A stretch of 64,000 nucleotides of DNA from Gammaproteobacteria bacterium (GTDB lineage: Bacteria; Pseudomonadota; Gammaproteobacteria; Pseudomonadales; Pseudohongiellaceae): the NCBI GenBank assembly GCA_019654215.1, contig BPDI01000008.1:30612-94611 (forward strand), in the 5' to 3' direction. Shown here piece by piece: positions 28,316 through 38,643 of this stretch. Positions within the stretch are counted from its first letter, which is position 1. Every line of letters starts with the position of its first letter. The notes under the pieces are model-generated. The model did no database searches, was not told where the DNA came from, and saw only the letters and a program-made list of their open reading frames with translations. Position numbers and translations under genes: made by a program.

Positions 28316-30284
28316 TTAATCTGCCTTAGTTTTTTTATGGAATGATAATGCCATGAGTTGTTTTTGGTTCGCCCCTGGCTCCTCCGCCAAGAGCAAAAAA
28401 CGATGTACTGTTTTTTCCCTTCGCCATATAAGTTTTTGGGTGCAGCATGAAAAACGATTTGGTAACTGCATCCACCAGGGGTTCTTCACCGGTGTCCCCT
28501 TTTCATAAACGCCTAAAAAGATTAACTTCGAATCCCTGCCCGATAAACAAAAGAGATTTTGTTAATAATGGGCCGCCTAGTTTCTCGAAATTGCCAAGCG
28601 GTGGAAGTTCCAATCCCTGCAAAAACTGCGTGATCCCGAGGTCCTTCTCCAACCGGAAAAATGCCATAGTTTTTTCGCCTTCATTCATGTCGAATGCGAC
28701 TAACTGAGAGTAAGGTGGTTTTTAAAAAATGGTAATCCACGAGGGCCCCCCCCAAATCCCGAAACCCCCGGTCTAATGGTTAAGTCAGAATCATTTTTCT
28801 TTTTGGCGGATTGATATTTACTGTAGAAAAAAAGTGCCCAAGAAGGCACAAATAATCGCTGTGTCCCCGGGATCGAATGCAGCACCCCCCCCAATTTTTC
28901 AAACCCCCACTCCAACCAGGGCGAATAACATTGTCTCCTGGAAACCGGAGGCGTGTAGAGCGGTCCGCTATTGTATTGGTTAAAAAATTTCCAAAGCTTC
29001 GGCTCTTAATTCAGGGGTAAAATCAATTAAGTCCTCGACCGTCGCACCATTGGTTAAAAATAAAGGCGGCTTGGTCGGAAACGGCTGAGTGGGTGACGTG
29101 ACTTCTCCCAACACTTGAGATTGGGGAACGGGACGCTCTACTATTGGCCATACGGGTTCACCGGTGATTCGATCAAACACGAATGTAAAGCCTTGCTTTG
29201 TGATTTGTGCGACCGCTTTTATTGTTTGGCCGTCAACTACGATGTCTATCAAGTTTGGAGCGGCGGGTGGATCATAATCCCACACTGAATGATGCACCAT
29301 TTGATAGTGCCAGGCTCGTTCGCCGGTTTCTGCATCAAGTGCAACTAAAGAATTAGAAAACAGATTGTCTCCAAGACGATGACCACCGTAGTAGTCCGGT
29401 ACTGTCGTTCCAATTGGCAAATAAACCAGTCCTAATTCTTCATCGGCGCTCATCATGGTCCAAACATTTGCACCACCAGTGAAACTCCAGGCATCCTCGG
29501 GCCAGGTGCCCCGCGCCGAATTCGCCAGGTTGAGGAATAGTGTGAAAGATCCATTGCATCTCGCCAGTGTGCACATTAAACCCGCGCACGTGACCTGGCG
29601 GTGCTTCTCTAAAATCTGTCCCTTCCGTCATTGCGGAGCCAACGATGACGACATCACCGACTACTATGGGAGGCGAACTCACAGCATAAAGGGAAGAGTC
29701 AATTGTACGACCAAGACCGCGTTTCAAATCGACACGGCCGCCGCGACCAAACTCTGGATCCAATCTTCCTGTTGCCGGATCTATAGATAACAAATAAGTG
29801 CGTCCACCAGCATATAAAAGCCGCTCTTGTTCGCCATCGGTCCAATAGGCGAGTCCGCGTGTCATAAAACCATGCACAGCCGGGCGACCATCAACATATA
29901 AAACTGGATCGAAACTCCACAGAGTTTCCCCGCTGGTTGGATCTATGGCAGCAATCTGCCCCCGTGAAGTTGTTGTATAGATAACACCATCCACCATTAA
30001 TGGCGTTACTTCGTAAGCGTAGCTGCGAAATGAACCACGTTCACGAATCACTGCATTACTATTACGAATTTCCTGGTCAACAGATTCCCAGGTCCAGGCA
30101 ACTTGCAGTCTCTGGACGTTTTTTCCCCATTGATTTGGTCCAAAGGTGAATACTTGCTGTGACCGCTGTCACCCCCATAACTAGTCCAATCGTTACCGTT
30201 GCTGCCTTGCTGCGCTTTTGCTGCTATTGGGCAGAAAAGGCTTAGCAAAAGACTGACTATTGATAAGGCTTTTGTAGTTCTCAT
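28312..30284 (-). pseudogene. PQQ-dependent quinoprotein dehydrogenase (many indels in 3' third)
   Basis: About 657 residues, normal for periplasmic quinoprotein dehydrogenases. A Sec signal (LLLSLFCPIAAKAQQ) precedes DWTSYGGDSGHSKYSPLDQI, the propeller start. Then TPLMVDGVIYTTTSRGQIAA, DPTSGETLWSFDP, SSPPIVVGDVVIVGS, then after a shift near 29540 [37 protein letters not shown] and YDPPAAPNL. The last third is scattered across frames: YNSGPLYTPP, GAAFDPGTQRLFVPSW, LVAFDMNEGEK, GPRDHA and GGPLLTKSLLF, ending in an ALGGGAE-like segment and LMALSFH near 28330. The family oxidises alcohols, aldoses or polyols and passes electrons to cytochrome c or quinone. Substrate unknown. Confidence 0.75.
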
Positions 30285-30404
30285 GAATCACCTGCGAATG
30301 AATCGATTCAGCTGATTTTACCGTTTCATGGGAGAATTCAAACTACTCTATAGAGATTCCCATTGGCTATAATGCCCTTAAAAGAACAACTAGGGAGACA
30401 CCGA

Positions 30405-30953
30405 ATGAATGAAGAAGCTCCAGCTAAAAGCAGATTATTTAGGATATGGATAGGAGGCGGTTTATTAACCGTTGCCTTACTGGGAGTGAGCGGATTTATT
30501 ATTTTCTCCACTATCTGTCCATGCACCACCATGCCTGGTGGTTATCTTTTCGGTGAAACAGTGCAAGAGCCTGTGGCCGACTGGAATAACACAACAGCAA
30601 ATCAGGAAAATCTTTGCCAGCTGCAAATATGGGCTGGTCTTCGTCCTCATTCGATAAATCTCAATTGCATGGCTACGCCACAAGGGGAATTATTCTTAAG
30701 TTGCTCTGTTTGCGATAGAAAATATTGGGCAGCACGAGTGGATCAGGATAAAGAAGCCGTTTTGAGACTTGGTGAAAGACTTTATCCAGTTCAGTAAATC
30801 GAGAAACGATCCTGCAACTATGGACCGCGCTTTTCGAGCTAGAGTTAATAAGTTGCAATATACCGATATCGAAACCATGGTGACACCAAGACCGCCATTG
30901 GACAGGAACGCTTCGATCATTGGTGGACATTTCGGGTGAGTTCAAGGACTTAG
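30405..30953 (+). CDS. Membrane-anchored hypothetical protein (probable frameshifts near 30795 and 30890)
   Basis: ATG 30405 with GGGAG nine bases upstream is preferred over an in-frame ATG at 30363 or 30372. One membrane helix (IWIGGGLLTVALLGVSGFII) is followed by a Cys-containing segment, STICPCTTMPGG, then GETVQEPVADWNN. The globular part has INLNCMATPQGELFLSCSVCD, KYWAARVDQDKEAVLRLGERL, and after shifts DPATMDRAFRARVNKLQ and GQERFDHWWTFRVSSR. The beta-barrel-like pattern recalls small flavin/F420-binding split-barrel proteins, but I cannot assign a family. It is divergent from the PQQ dehydrogenase. Confidence 0.55.
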
Positions 30954-30983
30954 ACTTTCTAAACCATATAAAAAAAAACCATT

Positions 30984-32939
30984 CATGACTTCATGCGTTA
31001 AGAGAACTCGTGTTGCGATAACCGTTATTGCTGCCTTTTTTCAGTTTTACCAGACCGAGCAGCTTTAGCACAACACGACGAAGAACTTGAAGAAATAATC
31101 ATTACTTCTACTCGAACACGTCGTAGTTTTGAAGTCAACCAACTCGAGTTGAAGTCCTAGGCGGTGAAGAAATAAATGAAAAGGCCAATATGAAGCCTGG
31201 TGACATCCGTATGTTATTAAATGAAAGTACGGGCATTTATGTACAACAAACTTCTGCCACTAGTTTTAATTCCAGCATTCGCATTCAGGGGCTTGATGGT
31301 AAATATACCCAGATATTCAAGATGGAATGCCTCTCTACGGAGGTTATTCTGGGGTTTTAGTTTATTGCAGATCGCACCAATAGATTTCAGCAAGTAGAAG
31401 TAATTAAAGGATCTAATTCGACGCTCTTTGGCGGTGGTGCGATTGCTGGATTGGTAAACCTGGTAACACGGGCTCCAGGTGAGGAGCCAGAAAATTCTTT
31501 TTTTGTCAATCTCACGTCGGCGGATGGAATAGACACCAGTGGTTTTTTTTCGCGACGGATTGGAAATCAAAACGTAACAGTATTCACTTCTTATAATTCT
31601 AATGATGCTTATGACCCTGCAGATAATGGTTTTAGTGCGATACCGGAATTTGAAGATGGACATTTAAGCCCAGGTTTTTTTTTTTAAAAGGGGCCAACAG
31701 CGAAAGTGTTTTGGATTTAGTGTTATTACGGAAGATCGATTGGGTGGCAATCTAAATCACATCGAAGGAAGAAGATTACAGCCAACTTATTTTGAAGACA
31801 GTGATACAACTCGAATTTCAACCCAATTTGAACACATTAAACAATTAAGTTCGGGAAGAGAATTTGTATTGCGCAATAGTGTGAGTCGTTTTGACCGGGA
31901 ACTGAAAATTCCAATGTTCAGTTTTGCTGGAGCTCAAACTTCGAGTTTTTCTGAGATACATATTCTTGGAACGAATGAGAACGTTGACTGGGTGTTAGGT
32001 GTTAATTTGTTGACTGAAGATTTTGAGCAAGACAATCCATTGCTCAGTCTGGCTCACGATTTTAGTGGTAATACGACGGGTATATTCGCTCAATCAACCA
32101 TGCCAATATCAAGTCGCTGGATGTTGGAAAGTGGGTTAAGGCTAGACCATACTTCTGCATACGGCACCTTTGTGCTCCCACGTGTAGCTTTAATGTACAA
32201 TATTTCCGAAGACTCCACTCTTCGTATCGGTGGTGGTCTCGGATACAAAGAACCAACCTTATTTACGCAAGAATCTGATGCACTATATTTTCTAAATATT
32301 TTGCCTCTAGACGAGGTTCGGCTTGATGCCGAGCAATCTGCAGGATTGAATATTGATATAAACCAGTCTTTTGATTTCGCCAATGGGATGTCACTTAATC
32401 TGAATGCATTGGTTTTCTATACTCGAGTAAATGACCCGCTGCAGTTAGAAGCTATGACTCAAGGTCACTATATTTTCTCTCAGCCGCAGGATTATCTCGA
32501 TTCTAAAGGAACAGAAATAAATGCCGCTTGGTTTTGGAATGATTTTAAATTGTTCCTTGGTTATACCCGTACTGATGTTGAAGAGCATGGGTTGGTTGGA
32601 GTTAGTGAAAGCACCCTAATTCCCGAAGATCGAGTAAATGCAGTGTTCGTTTACGAGCGAGAAGATGATTTCCGAATAGGTTTAGAGGCTTATTATTTTG
32701 GGCAGCAAACTTTAAATGATGGATCCACAGGCCGGGACTACTGGATTTTTGGTTTAATGATGGAAAAAATTTATTCTGAGGATTACTCATTATTTCTTAA
32801 CTTTGAAAACTTTACAGACACTCGCCAGACGAGATACGAACAGATAAATACGGGTACATTACTGAATCCGGTTTTTAATGACATCTTTGCGCCATTAGAC
32901 GGGTTTGTCATTAATGGCGGGATCAAGATTCGGATTTAG
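30984..32939 (+). pseudogene. TonB-dependent outer-membrane receptor (several indels near the 5' end)
   Basis: About 650 residues. A signal region with a shift (VAITVIAAFFQF) is followed by the plug: EIIITSTRTRRSFEV (TonB-box-like stretch), VLGGEEINEKANMKPGDIR, SIRIQGLDGKY and VEVIKGSNSTLFGGGAIAG. The barrel is intact from about 31740 and ends FVINGGIKIRI, an aromatic/Ile outer-membrane terminus. Breaks lie near 31075, 31140, 31355, and in the T10 run at 31676. Such receptors import siderophores, cobalamin, glycans or other large ligands. It follows the membrane-anchored protein by 30 bases. Confidence 0.8.
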
Positions 32940-33109
32940 AATAAATGATTTGGTTATTATTTGTGTGCGACCACAATTCAGAAGTTACTTGTCAGTATCC
33001 TCAGGGCCGCGCTCGCAAATACTTCCTAAGTGTTCGCCCGTTAAGGTGAGGTTTTTGGGACGGGCTTTCCTGATAAATGTTGCCTTCCCCGATATGGTTT
33101 CTCGATGCA

Positions 33110-34340
33110 CTAATTGTTAAAGATATCGAGCGGGAGTACGGCTGTTACTCCGACGTTTGGAGAATCTACCAGTTGGCTAATTCTAAGGTCTACAGCGACA
33201 CTTGCGATTACATACGCTTGGTTGCGCGTGTATCCATAAGTCGTAACTATGTAATCAATAATTCCATCGATAGCATTTCGTGCGGCAAGGTTTATGTCAT
33301 TAGACAAGTTGCTTAATCCAGCCACCACATCAGAATTTAGATACTGCATGTCAGGAGGGACTTCACCGGGTTCTTTTACCGGGATGCCAGTAACCGCATA
33401 AAAACGTCGTGAAGGTATTTCCAAAAGCCGGGATGAGCCTTCATAGTGTGGCCCGCGAGACAAATCAGGCCCGTCTTTTATTATTTCCGTGGTTGCCCAA
33501 ACATTTGCCGACATTTCAATGGCAGTACCAGAAACTTCGCCGTCTCCCTGGGCATAATGCAGGTCACCGATTGTTAATCCGCAACCTCCAACAAAGCAAG
33601 GCAGATAAATTGAAACACCTGCTTGCAGATATCGAATGTCCATATTACCCCCATGTTCCCGCGGTGGAATGGTACGCAAACACTCATTTGGTGCAGATCC
33701 ATTTGGCCCGCATATTTCTTCCGGTGATGCACCATCAGGGGATGGTAAAGAAACCTGTCCGCCAGCATTAGCCAGTTCCTGTTCCCGTTCCAACATAACT
33801 TTTTAATTGATTCGGCCCTGGCAGAGTTGAAATGACACCGGGAAAACTACTGTTAGGTATCCGCACCCCAGGGATGTTATCGCTTTCTGCGTAATCACGA
33901 TTGAGTCGCCAGATAGTTAAGAACTGGCCTTCCACGAGATCTGGAACAAATCCACCGCCTCCGCCATAGGTGTAGGCATATTTGCCTGGATCGATGTTGA
34001 GCAAAGTCACTTTTAGTACGTCCCCAACTTCTGCACCTTCAATGTGAACCGGTCCCGCCATGGGATGAACAGCGCCGAAGTTGCCACTCGATGTTTCCGG
34101 TTCAGTTGTTTGTGCAGAAACAGCGCCTAACCAGTCGCCGCTATCGCGAGTGCGAAATAGTATGATCTGGCCGGGTTTTGCCCGTGCTGCCATGGGAATA
34201 TCAGGGTGCAATCTGTTTATGCAACCTGGGTCTTCAATACAGTTATTGCCTTCACCCCCAACGATCAACACGTCATTATCGGCGCTGTGTGCGACACCAA
34301 TAAAACCAAGACAAATTGCAAGCCAAACCATTTTTATCAT
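33110..34340 (-). CDS. Exported acetamidase/formamidase-family protein (one frameshift)
   Basis: A Sec signal, MIKMVWLAICLGFIGVAHSA, then the family core: GDWLGAVSAQTTEPETSSGN, FGAVHPMAGPVHIEGAEVGD, VLKVTLLNIDP, and PNSSFPGVISTLPGP. One extra A near 33800 shifts the frame. The second part has CGPNGSAPNECLRTIPPREH, GNMDIRYLQAGVSIYLPCF, IGDLHYAQGDGEVSGTAIE (metal-site region of FmdA/AmdA) and AVTGIPVKEP. About 410 residues. The family hydrolyses formamide or acetamide to ammonia plus acid in the cytoplasm; the signal peptide suggests a periplasmic variant. A TAXI binding protein gene lies just upstream on the same strand. Confidence 0.8.
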
Positions 34341-34356
34341 GCCATGCTCCTTGAGC

Positions 34357-35397
34357 TTAACCGCCTAACAAGTGTTCTGGGATTTCTAAGCCTTGTTCCT
34401 GATAGTAACGCAATGCACCCTTATGGAGAGGCACCGGTACACCCTGAAGTGCATTTTCTAAGATCATGGATTTTGTCGCGTTATGAATCTCTTGTAATAC
34501 GGCAAGGTTTTCCCAGAGCAACTTGGTCAGGTTGTATACTACCTCTTCAGAAACATCATCACGAACTACTAATACATTTGCACTTGCTGCAGTTCTCACT
34601 GTTTCATTCTGGGTTGGATAGGTCCCTGGCTCTAAATTGTAAAAATTCCAGATCGGGTACTCCCAATTAATAGCATCTAATTCATCCTGATTAATATTCA
34701 GAATCGTTAAATTTCCCCCAAGCAGCGCATGTGCCCGAGTCAGCGCAGCCATGGGTGGGCCACCGGGGCGTTTAACCCAACGATATTGCCATCCTGGAGT
34801 GCATCTGCAGAAGGACCATAGCCCAGATAGGCAACGGTCAGATCTTGCTGGTAATCAATGCCAAGCGCATCAAAAATATAAAATCCGGTGATTTCAGCTC
34901 CGGAATTTCTCATACCTATAGAAACTCGTTCCCCATTGAGTCGGGAATAATCGGAAAAGGTTCCTTTCGTCACTAGTTCTGAGCGCAATAATAAATGTTC
35001 GACATTGGGCCACAGGGCCGTAACACCTCGAACATGAGTTTGTGGATTTTGAATCGGCCCTTCACCAGCGTATGACCAGGCAGCAAAAATCGAAAGCATT
35101 GTTGCAAACTGTGCCTGGTTATCACGCAGAGCTTTACATTTTCTAATGAGCCAGCGGAACTGATGGCAGTTAGAGAAAAATCTGATTCTTCTTGTGCAGA
35201 TACCAACGTCGCTAACGCAACTCCAACCGGATAATAGGTAGCGCTGGTTGTTCCAGTAGTGAGTACATAGGTCTGACGCTGCCGGCCTGTTCCGAACAGG
35301 AAACAAACAAGTGAAAGAATAAAGAAGACAAAGTCGCGCCATGTTTTATTGTTCTTAGTGAAAACTCTAAGTTGGTATTAGCGCTATTACTTATCAT
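34357..35397 (-). CDS. TAXI-family TRAP solute-binding protein (frameshifts near both ends)
   Basis: Reconstructed about 347 residues. An N-terminal hydrophobic segment (FVFFILSLVCFLFGTG) is followed, in the same frame, by VLTTGTTSATYYPVGVALAT, the TAXI ligand-binding start, and LTAISSAGSLENV. After a shift near 35125 comes KALRDNQAQFATMLSIFAAW, VTALWPNVEHLLLRSE, and VSIGMRNSGAEITGFYIFDA. A final shift near 34750 leads to MAALTRAHALLGGNL, VVRDDVSEEVVYNLTKLL and the end. TAXI proteins deliver small organic acids or amino acids to TRAP permeases; no permease gene is in the window. The exact start is uncertain because of the frame change. Confidence 0.8.
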
Positions 35398-35451
35398 GTT
35401 AACAGTGTTGCACCCTGTGTGTTCAGTCTTCCTTTACCAGATTTTATCCCT

Positions 35452-36749
35452 TTAATCAACTAGCGCGCCGTATACCAGGGAATGAAATTTCCCCACGCAA
35501 CGCCCCCGTACCTCTCACTCCCATGTGCTGAGTCATTGCCACTACGACAATATCCTCAGTAGGTCAATCCAGAAATTAGTCGCAGCAGCTCCAGCCCAGT
35601 AAAAGTTTCCTTTACTTGTGTGTAGCAACACCTCCCGGGAATCTCAATCGTTGCAAACCCAAACCCAAAAACCAAGTGCTGGGCTAAAACTTTCGTGTTG
35701 CCGCGGAGTTAAATGGTTTTGTGCCATGTATTCAAGGGTTTTTTACGACCGATAATTCTTTCTCCGTCCAATTCTCCGCCATTAAGCATGGCTTGTGCGA
35801 ATCGCCAATAGTCCTCGGCAGTTGAAACCAGTCCGATACTGCCACCTTTGTATGCATGATCGATGGTGTAGTTATTCACTGACCAGTCTTCTACTAACAC
35901 TCCACCGAAAGGGCTGCCATTCTCTTTATTGATTGCGACTAATTCTCCTTCTTTAATCCAGTGAATTGGTGATAGACGATGAGCATTATCGGAAGTAACA
36001 ACGTAACCCGAGTCATTCATACCTAATGGATCAAACATGCGTTGCTCTAGATATTCGTCTGCCTCCAAGCCGGAAATAATTTCTACTAAGCGCAGGGCCA
36101 CATCTGGTCCAATACTGTAACGATAAGTTGATCCTGGCTGATTCATTAATGGCACTGTTGATAATGCAGTCATCATTTCTTCCAATGATGTTTCAGGTCG
36201 AAAGATGCCAGGCCAACAAAGAGTTTTATCATATTCCTTCGACCTAGCCCATGGGAAAAACCGGCGGTGTGCCGGAGTACATCTTGGATGGTGGGCTCTC
36301 TCTCCATTGCTACAGTCTCATCGAGTGGGCCGTCTGGTTCTCTAAGAACTCGAAGATCAGCAAACTCCGGAATAAATTTTGAGAGAGGATCATTTAACTG
36401 AAACAAGCCATCCTGATACAACATCATCAGCGCAGTAGATGCGATTGGTTTTGGGCATTGAATAGATACGGAATAAGTGTCGGTTTCCATTGGAATACGA
36501 TGTTCCGCATCCTGATACCCCACCGCGCTAAGGTGAGCGATCTTTCCGCCTCTTGACACTAGGGTTACGATCCCAGCGATCTCGCCTCTATCGACTCTGC
36601 CCTGAAAATAGCTTTCTATCTTATTGAGTTGCCCCGAAGAAAAGCCGACTTCTTCAGGATCAACAAAAGTTAAGCCTGTCTGGGCCGTTGTTATCGTCGG
36701 CCAAAAAATCCAGACAAGGCTATAGGCTTGTTGTTAGTTTCTTATTCAT
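35452..36749 (-). pseudogene. Exported beta-lactamase-fold serine hydrolase (several indels)
   Basis: ATG 36749 overlaps the last codons of the upstream gamma-glutamyltransferase gene by 8 bases. A signal (SLVWIFWPTITTAQTG) leads to FVDPEEVGFSSGQLNKIESY and GIVTLVSRGGKIAH. The nucleophile SxxK region near 36450 is disturbed by an indel and restores to YSMTKPIASTALMML. Then HTAGFSHGLG, PGSTYRYSIGPDVALRLVEI (the YxN/YSxG motif), GGSIGLVSTAEDYWRFAQAM, and beyond a shift near 35740 FYWAGAAATNFWIDP, VVAMTQHMG and ALVD. About 430 residues. Class C beta-lactamase/esterase-like; substrate unknown. Confidence 0.75.
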
Positions 36750-38523
36750 TATCACTTCCTCGTACTTCGATTATTCTTGTTAGTAAGCCCAAAGAATAGG
36801 CTTCTCTGCGTGGATCTGCCGCTGCGGTTATTACACCCGTATCTGGGTTACGATGAATCATTTGCGCACCACCAAAAATTGCTGTCCAGCCATCGATCAG
36901 ATTCAGATCGTGGCCGAGTGTGCTTAGGCCTGCTAGCACGTCTGCATTAACGCGATTCTCAATCGCTACATTGAGCCCTCCTGAAGATCGAAAACGTGGA
37001 GCCTCTATTGCTTGCTGTGGCGTCATATCAAACAGCAGCATGTTGTGCACAATTTGCAATAAGGATTGTGTTTGGCTATCTCCTCCAGGTGTTCCTAAAG
37101 CAAACGCGAAATCTCCATTCGGATACAGAGCCATCATAGGTGATAGGGTGTGATAAGGCCGCTTGCCTGGCGCAACTTCATTAGGGTGGCCGGTTTCCAG
37201 AGAGAACAAGGCGCCGCGGTTATGCAGGAGAATGCCGGTTTCAGATTCCAATAATCCTGAGCCGAAGCCAGCAAAATTACTTTGTATCCAACTTACTGCA
37301 TTACCCCATTGATCGATGGCAGTGATGTACACGGTGTCTCCAGAATCATCTCGGTCCTTATCGCTTGCGGAAAATATTTCATCACCAAATCCAGGCTTAA
37401 TTTCTATTGCAGCTTGGGAAGGATCAACAAGTTCGGCTCGTTCGCTTAGATAGTCTGCATCTAGCAATGCGTCAACTGGGACATCTGCCATGTCCATGTC
37501 GGCAACCCAGCGATTGCGATCGGCGAACGCTAATTTTTTTAATTCGATTAGAGTATGGAGATATTCAGTGCTGTTATGGCCCATCGACTGCACTGGATGC
37601 AATTTAGACATTTCCATTAGTGCTAACTGTGTTATACCTTGTGTGTTGGGTGGCATAACAAGCATCGTATGGTCTAAGTAATTACCCCTTACCGCATCGA
37701 CCCAAGTGGAAGTATGGTTGGAAAAATCGTTTTCTCTTAGGTGTCCATCTAGTTCGGTTATGTATGCGGCAAGTTGTTTTCCTATAGGTCCCTGGTAGAA
37801 ACCTTCTTTGCCTTCGTTTGCAACTACTTCTAAAGAATTAGCTAACTTTTCATTGATTAACAAACTACCGACCGGTGGTGCTGCTCCATTTGGTAAATAG
37901 AGATTGCTTCCATCTTGATTGAGATTGCCGCCTTGTTCTTCGAAATCCATAGCCAGGCGAGTGGAAACGGCAAAACCATCTCGTGCATATTCGATTGCCG
38001 GTTTGAGTAAGTAAGTAAAATCCATTGAGCCAAAGCGTTCGTGAGCATCAACCCATCCTGCCACGGCACCGGGTACGCTGACAGACAATGGGCCACTTCC
38101 CGGAATACGTTCTACTCCCACCGCGGTGAAGAACTCCGGAGTAGCTAATGATCCGGCTCGCCCACTGGCATTAAGTGCGGTTACTTCTTTGGATTCGCCG
38201 TCGTAAAAAATTCCAAATGCATCACCGCCAATGCCATTCATATGAGGGCGAACAACCGCCAGAACTCCTGCCATGGCAATAATGGCATCCGTCGCATTTC
38301 CGCCTTCCTGCAAAATACGCAGTCCAGTTTGGGCAGCCAGCGGATGACCAGCGGATACTGCACCGGTTAACCCTGTGATATCCGGCCGGTTCTGCTGCGC
38401 ATAACTGGTGGTAACAAAATCAGGTAAAGCCGCAGGGCTTGGAGCCTCAATCTCCTCCGTAATCTGCGGAGCACAAGACGCAAATACGAAAATAGCTAGT
38501 GTGGTAAAGATTTTTAGTTTCAT
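36742..38523 (-). CDS. ggt: Gamma-glutamyltransferase, lipoprotein-type signal
   Basis: 593 residues, intact. The N-terminus LAIFVFASCAPQ is a lipobox (Cys17). The precursor self-cleaves before the nucleophile Thr397 in SGDTVYITAID. Other motifs: GGNATDAIIAM (large-subunit start), RPHMNGIGGDAFGIFYDG (substrate-binding region), GSGLLESETGILLHNRGALF (oxyanion/lid region) and PYHTLSPMMAL. The enzyme cleaves gamma-glutamyl bonds of glutathione and related peptides outside the cytoplasm. The downstream hydrolase gene overlaps its end, so the two are probably translated together. Confidence 0.9.
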   Translation of the reverse strand: MKLKIFTTLAIFVFASCAPQITEEIEAPSPAALPDFVTTSYAQQNRPDITGLTGAVSAGHPLAAQTGLRILQEGGNATDAIIAMAGVLAVVRPHMNGIGGDAFGIFYDGESKEVTALNASGRAGSLATPEFFTAVGVERIPGSGPLSVSVPGAVAGWVDAHERFGSMDFTYLLKPAIEYARDGFAVSTRLAMDFEEQGGNLNQDGSNLYLPNGAAPPVGSLLINEKLANSLEVVANEGKEGFYQGPIGKQLAAYITELDGHLRENDFSNHTSTWVDAVRGNYLDHTMLVMPPNTQGITQLALMEMSKLHPVQSMGHNSTEYLHTLIELKKLAFADRNRWVADMDMADVPVDALLDADYLSERAELVDPSQAAIEIKPGFGDEIFSASDKDRDDSGDTVYITAIDQWGNAVSWIQSNFAGFGSGLLESETGILLHNRGALFSLETGHPNEVAPGKRPYHTLSPMMALYPNGDFAFALGTPGGDSQTQSLLQIVHNMLLFDMTPQQAIEAPRFRSSGGLNVAIENRVNADVLAGLSTLGHDLNLIDGWTAIFGGAQMIHRNPDTGVITAAADPRREAYSLGLLTRIIEVRGSDNE

Positions 38524-38643
38524 TGTTCTTTTATCCTTCTGGAGCAGCCATTGTAACTAAACTAGTTTGCACTCTGGGGAAAAATTAGTCCTTCTGAAGC
38601 CATTTTTTGTTTATTCTTCTATATATAACGTCATGAGGAAGCG

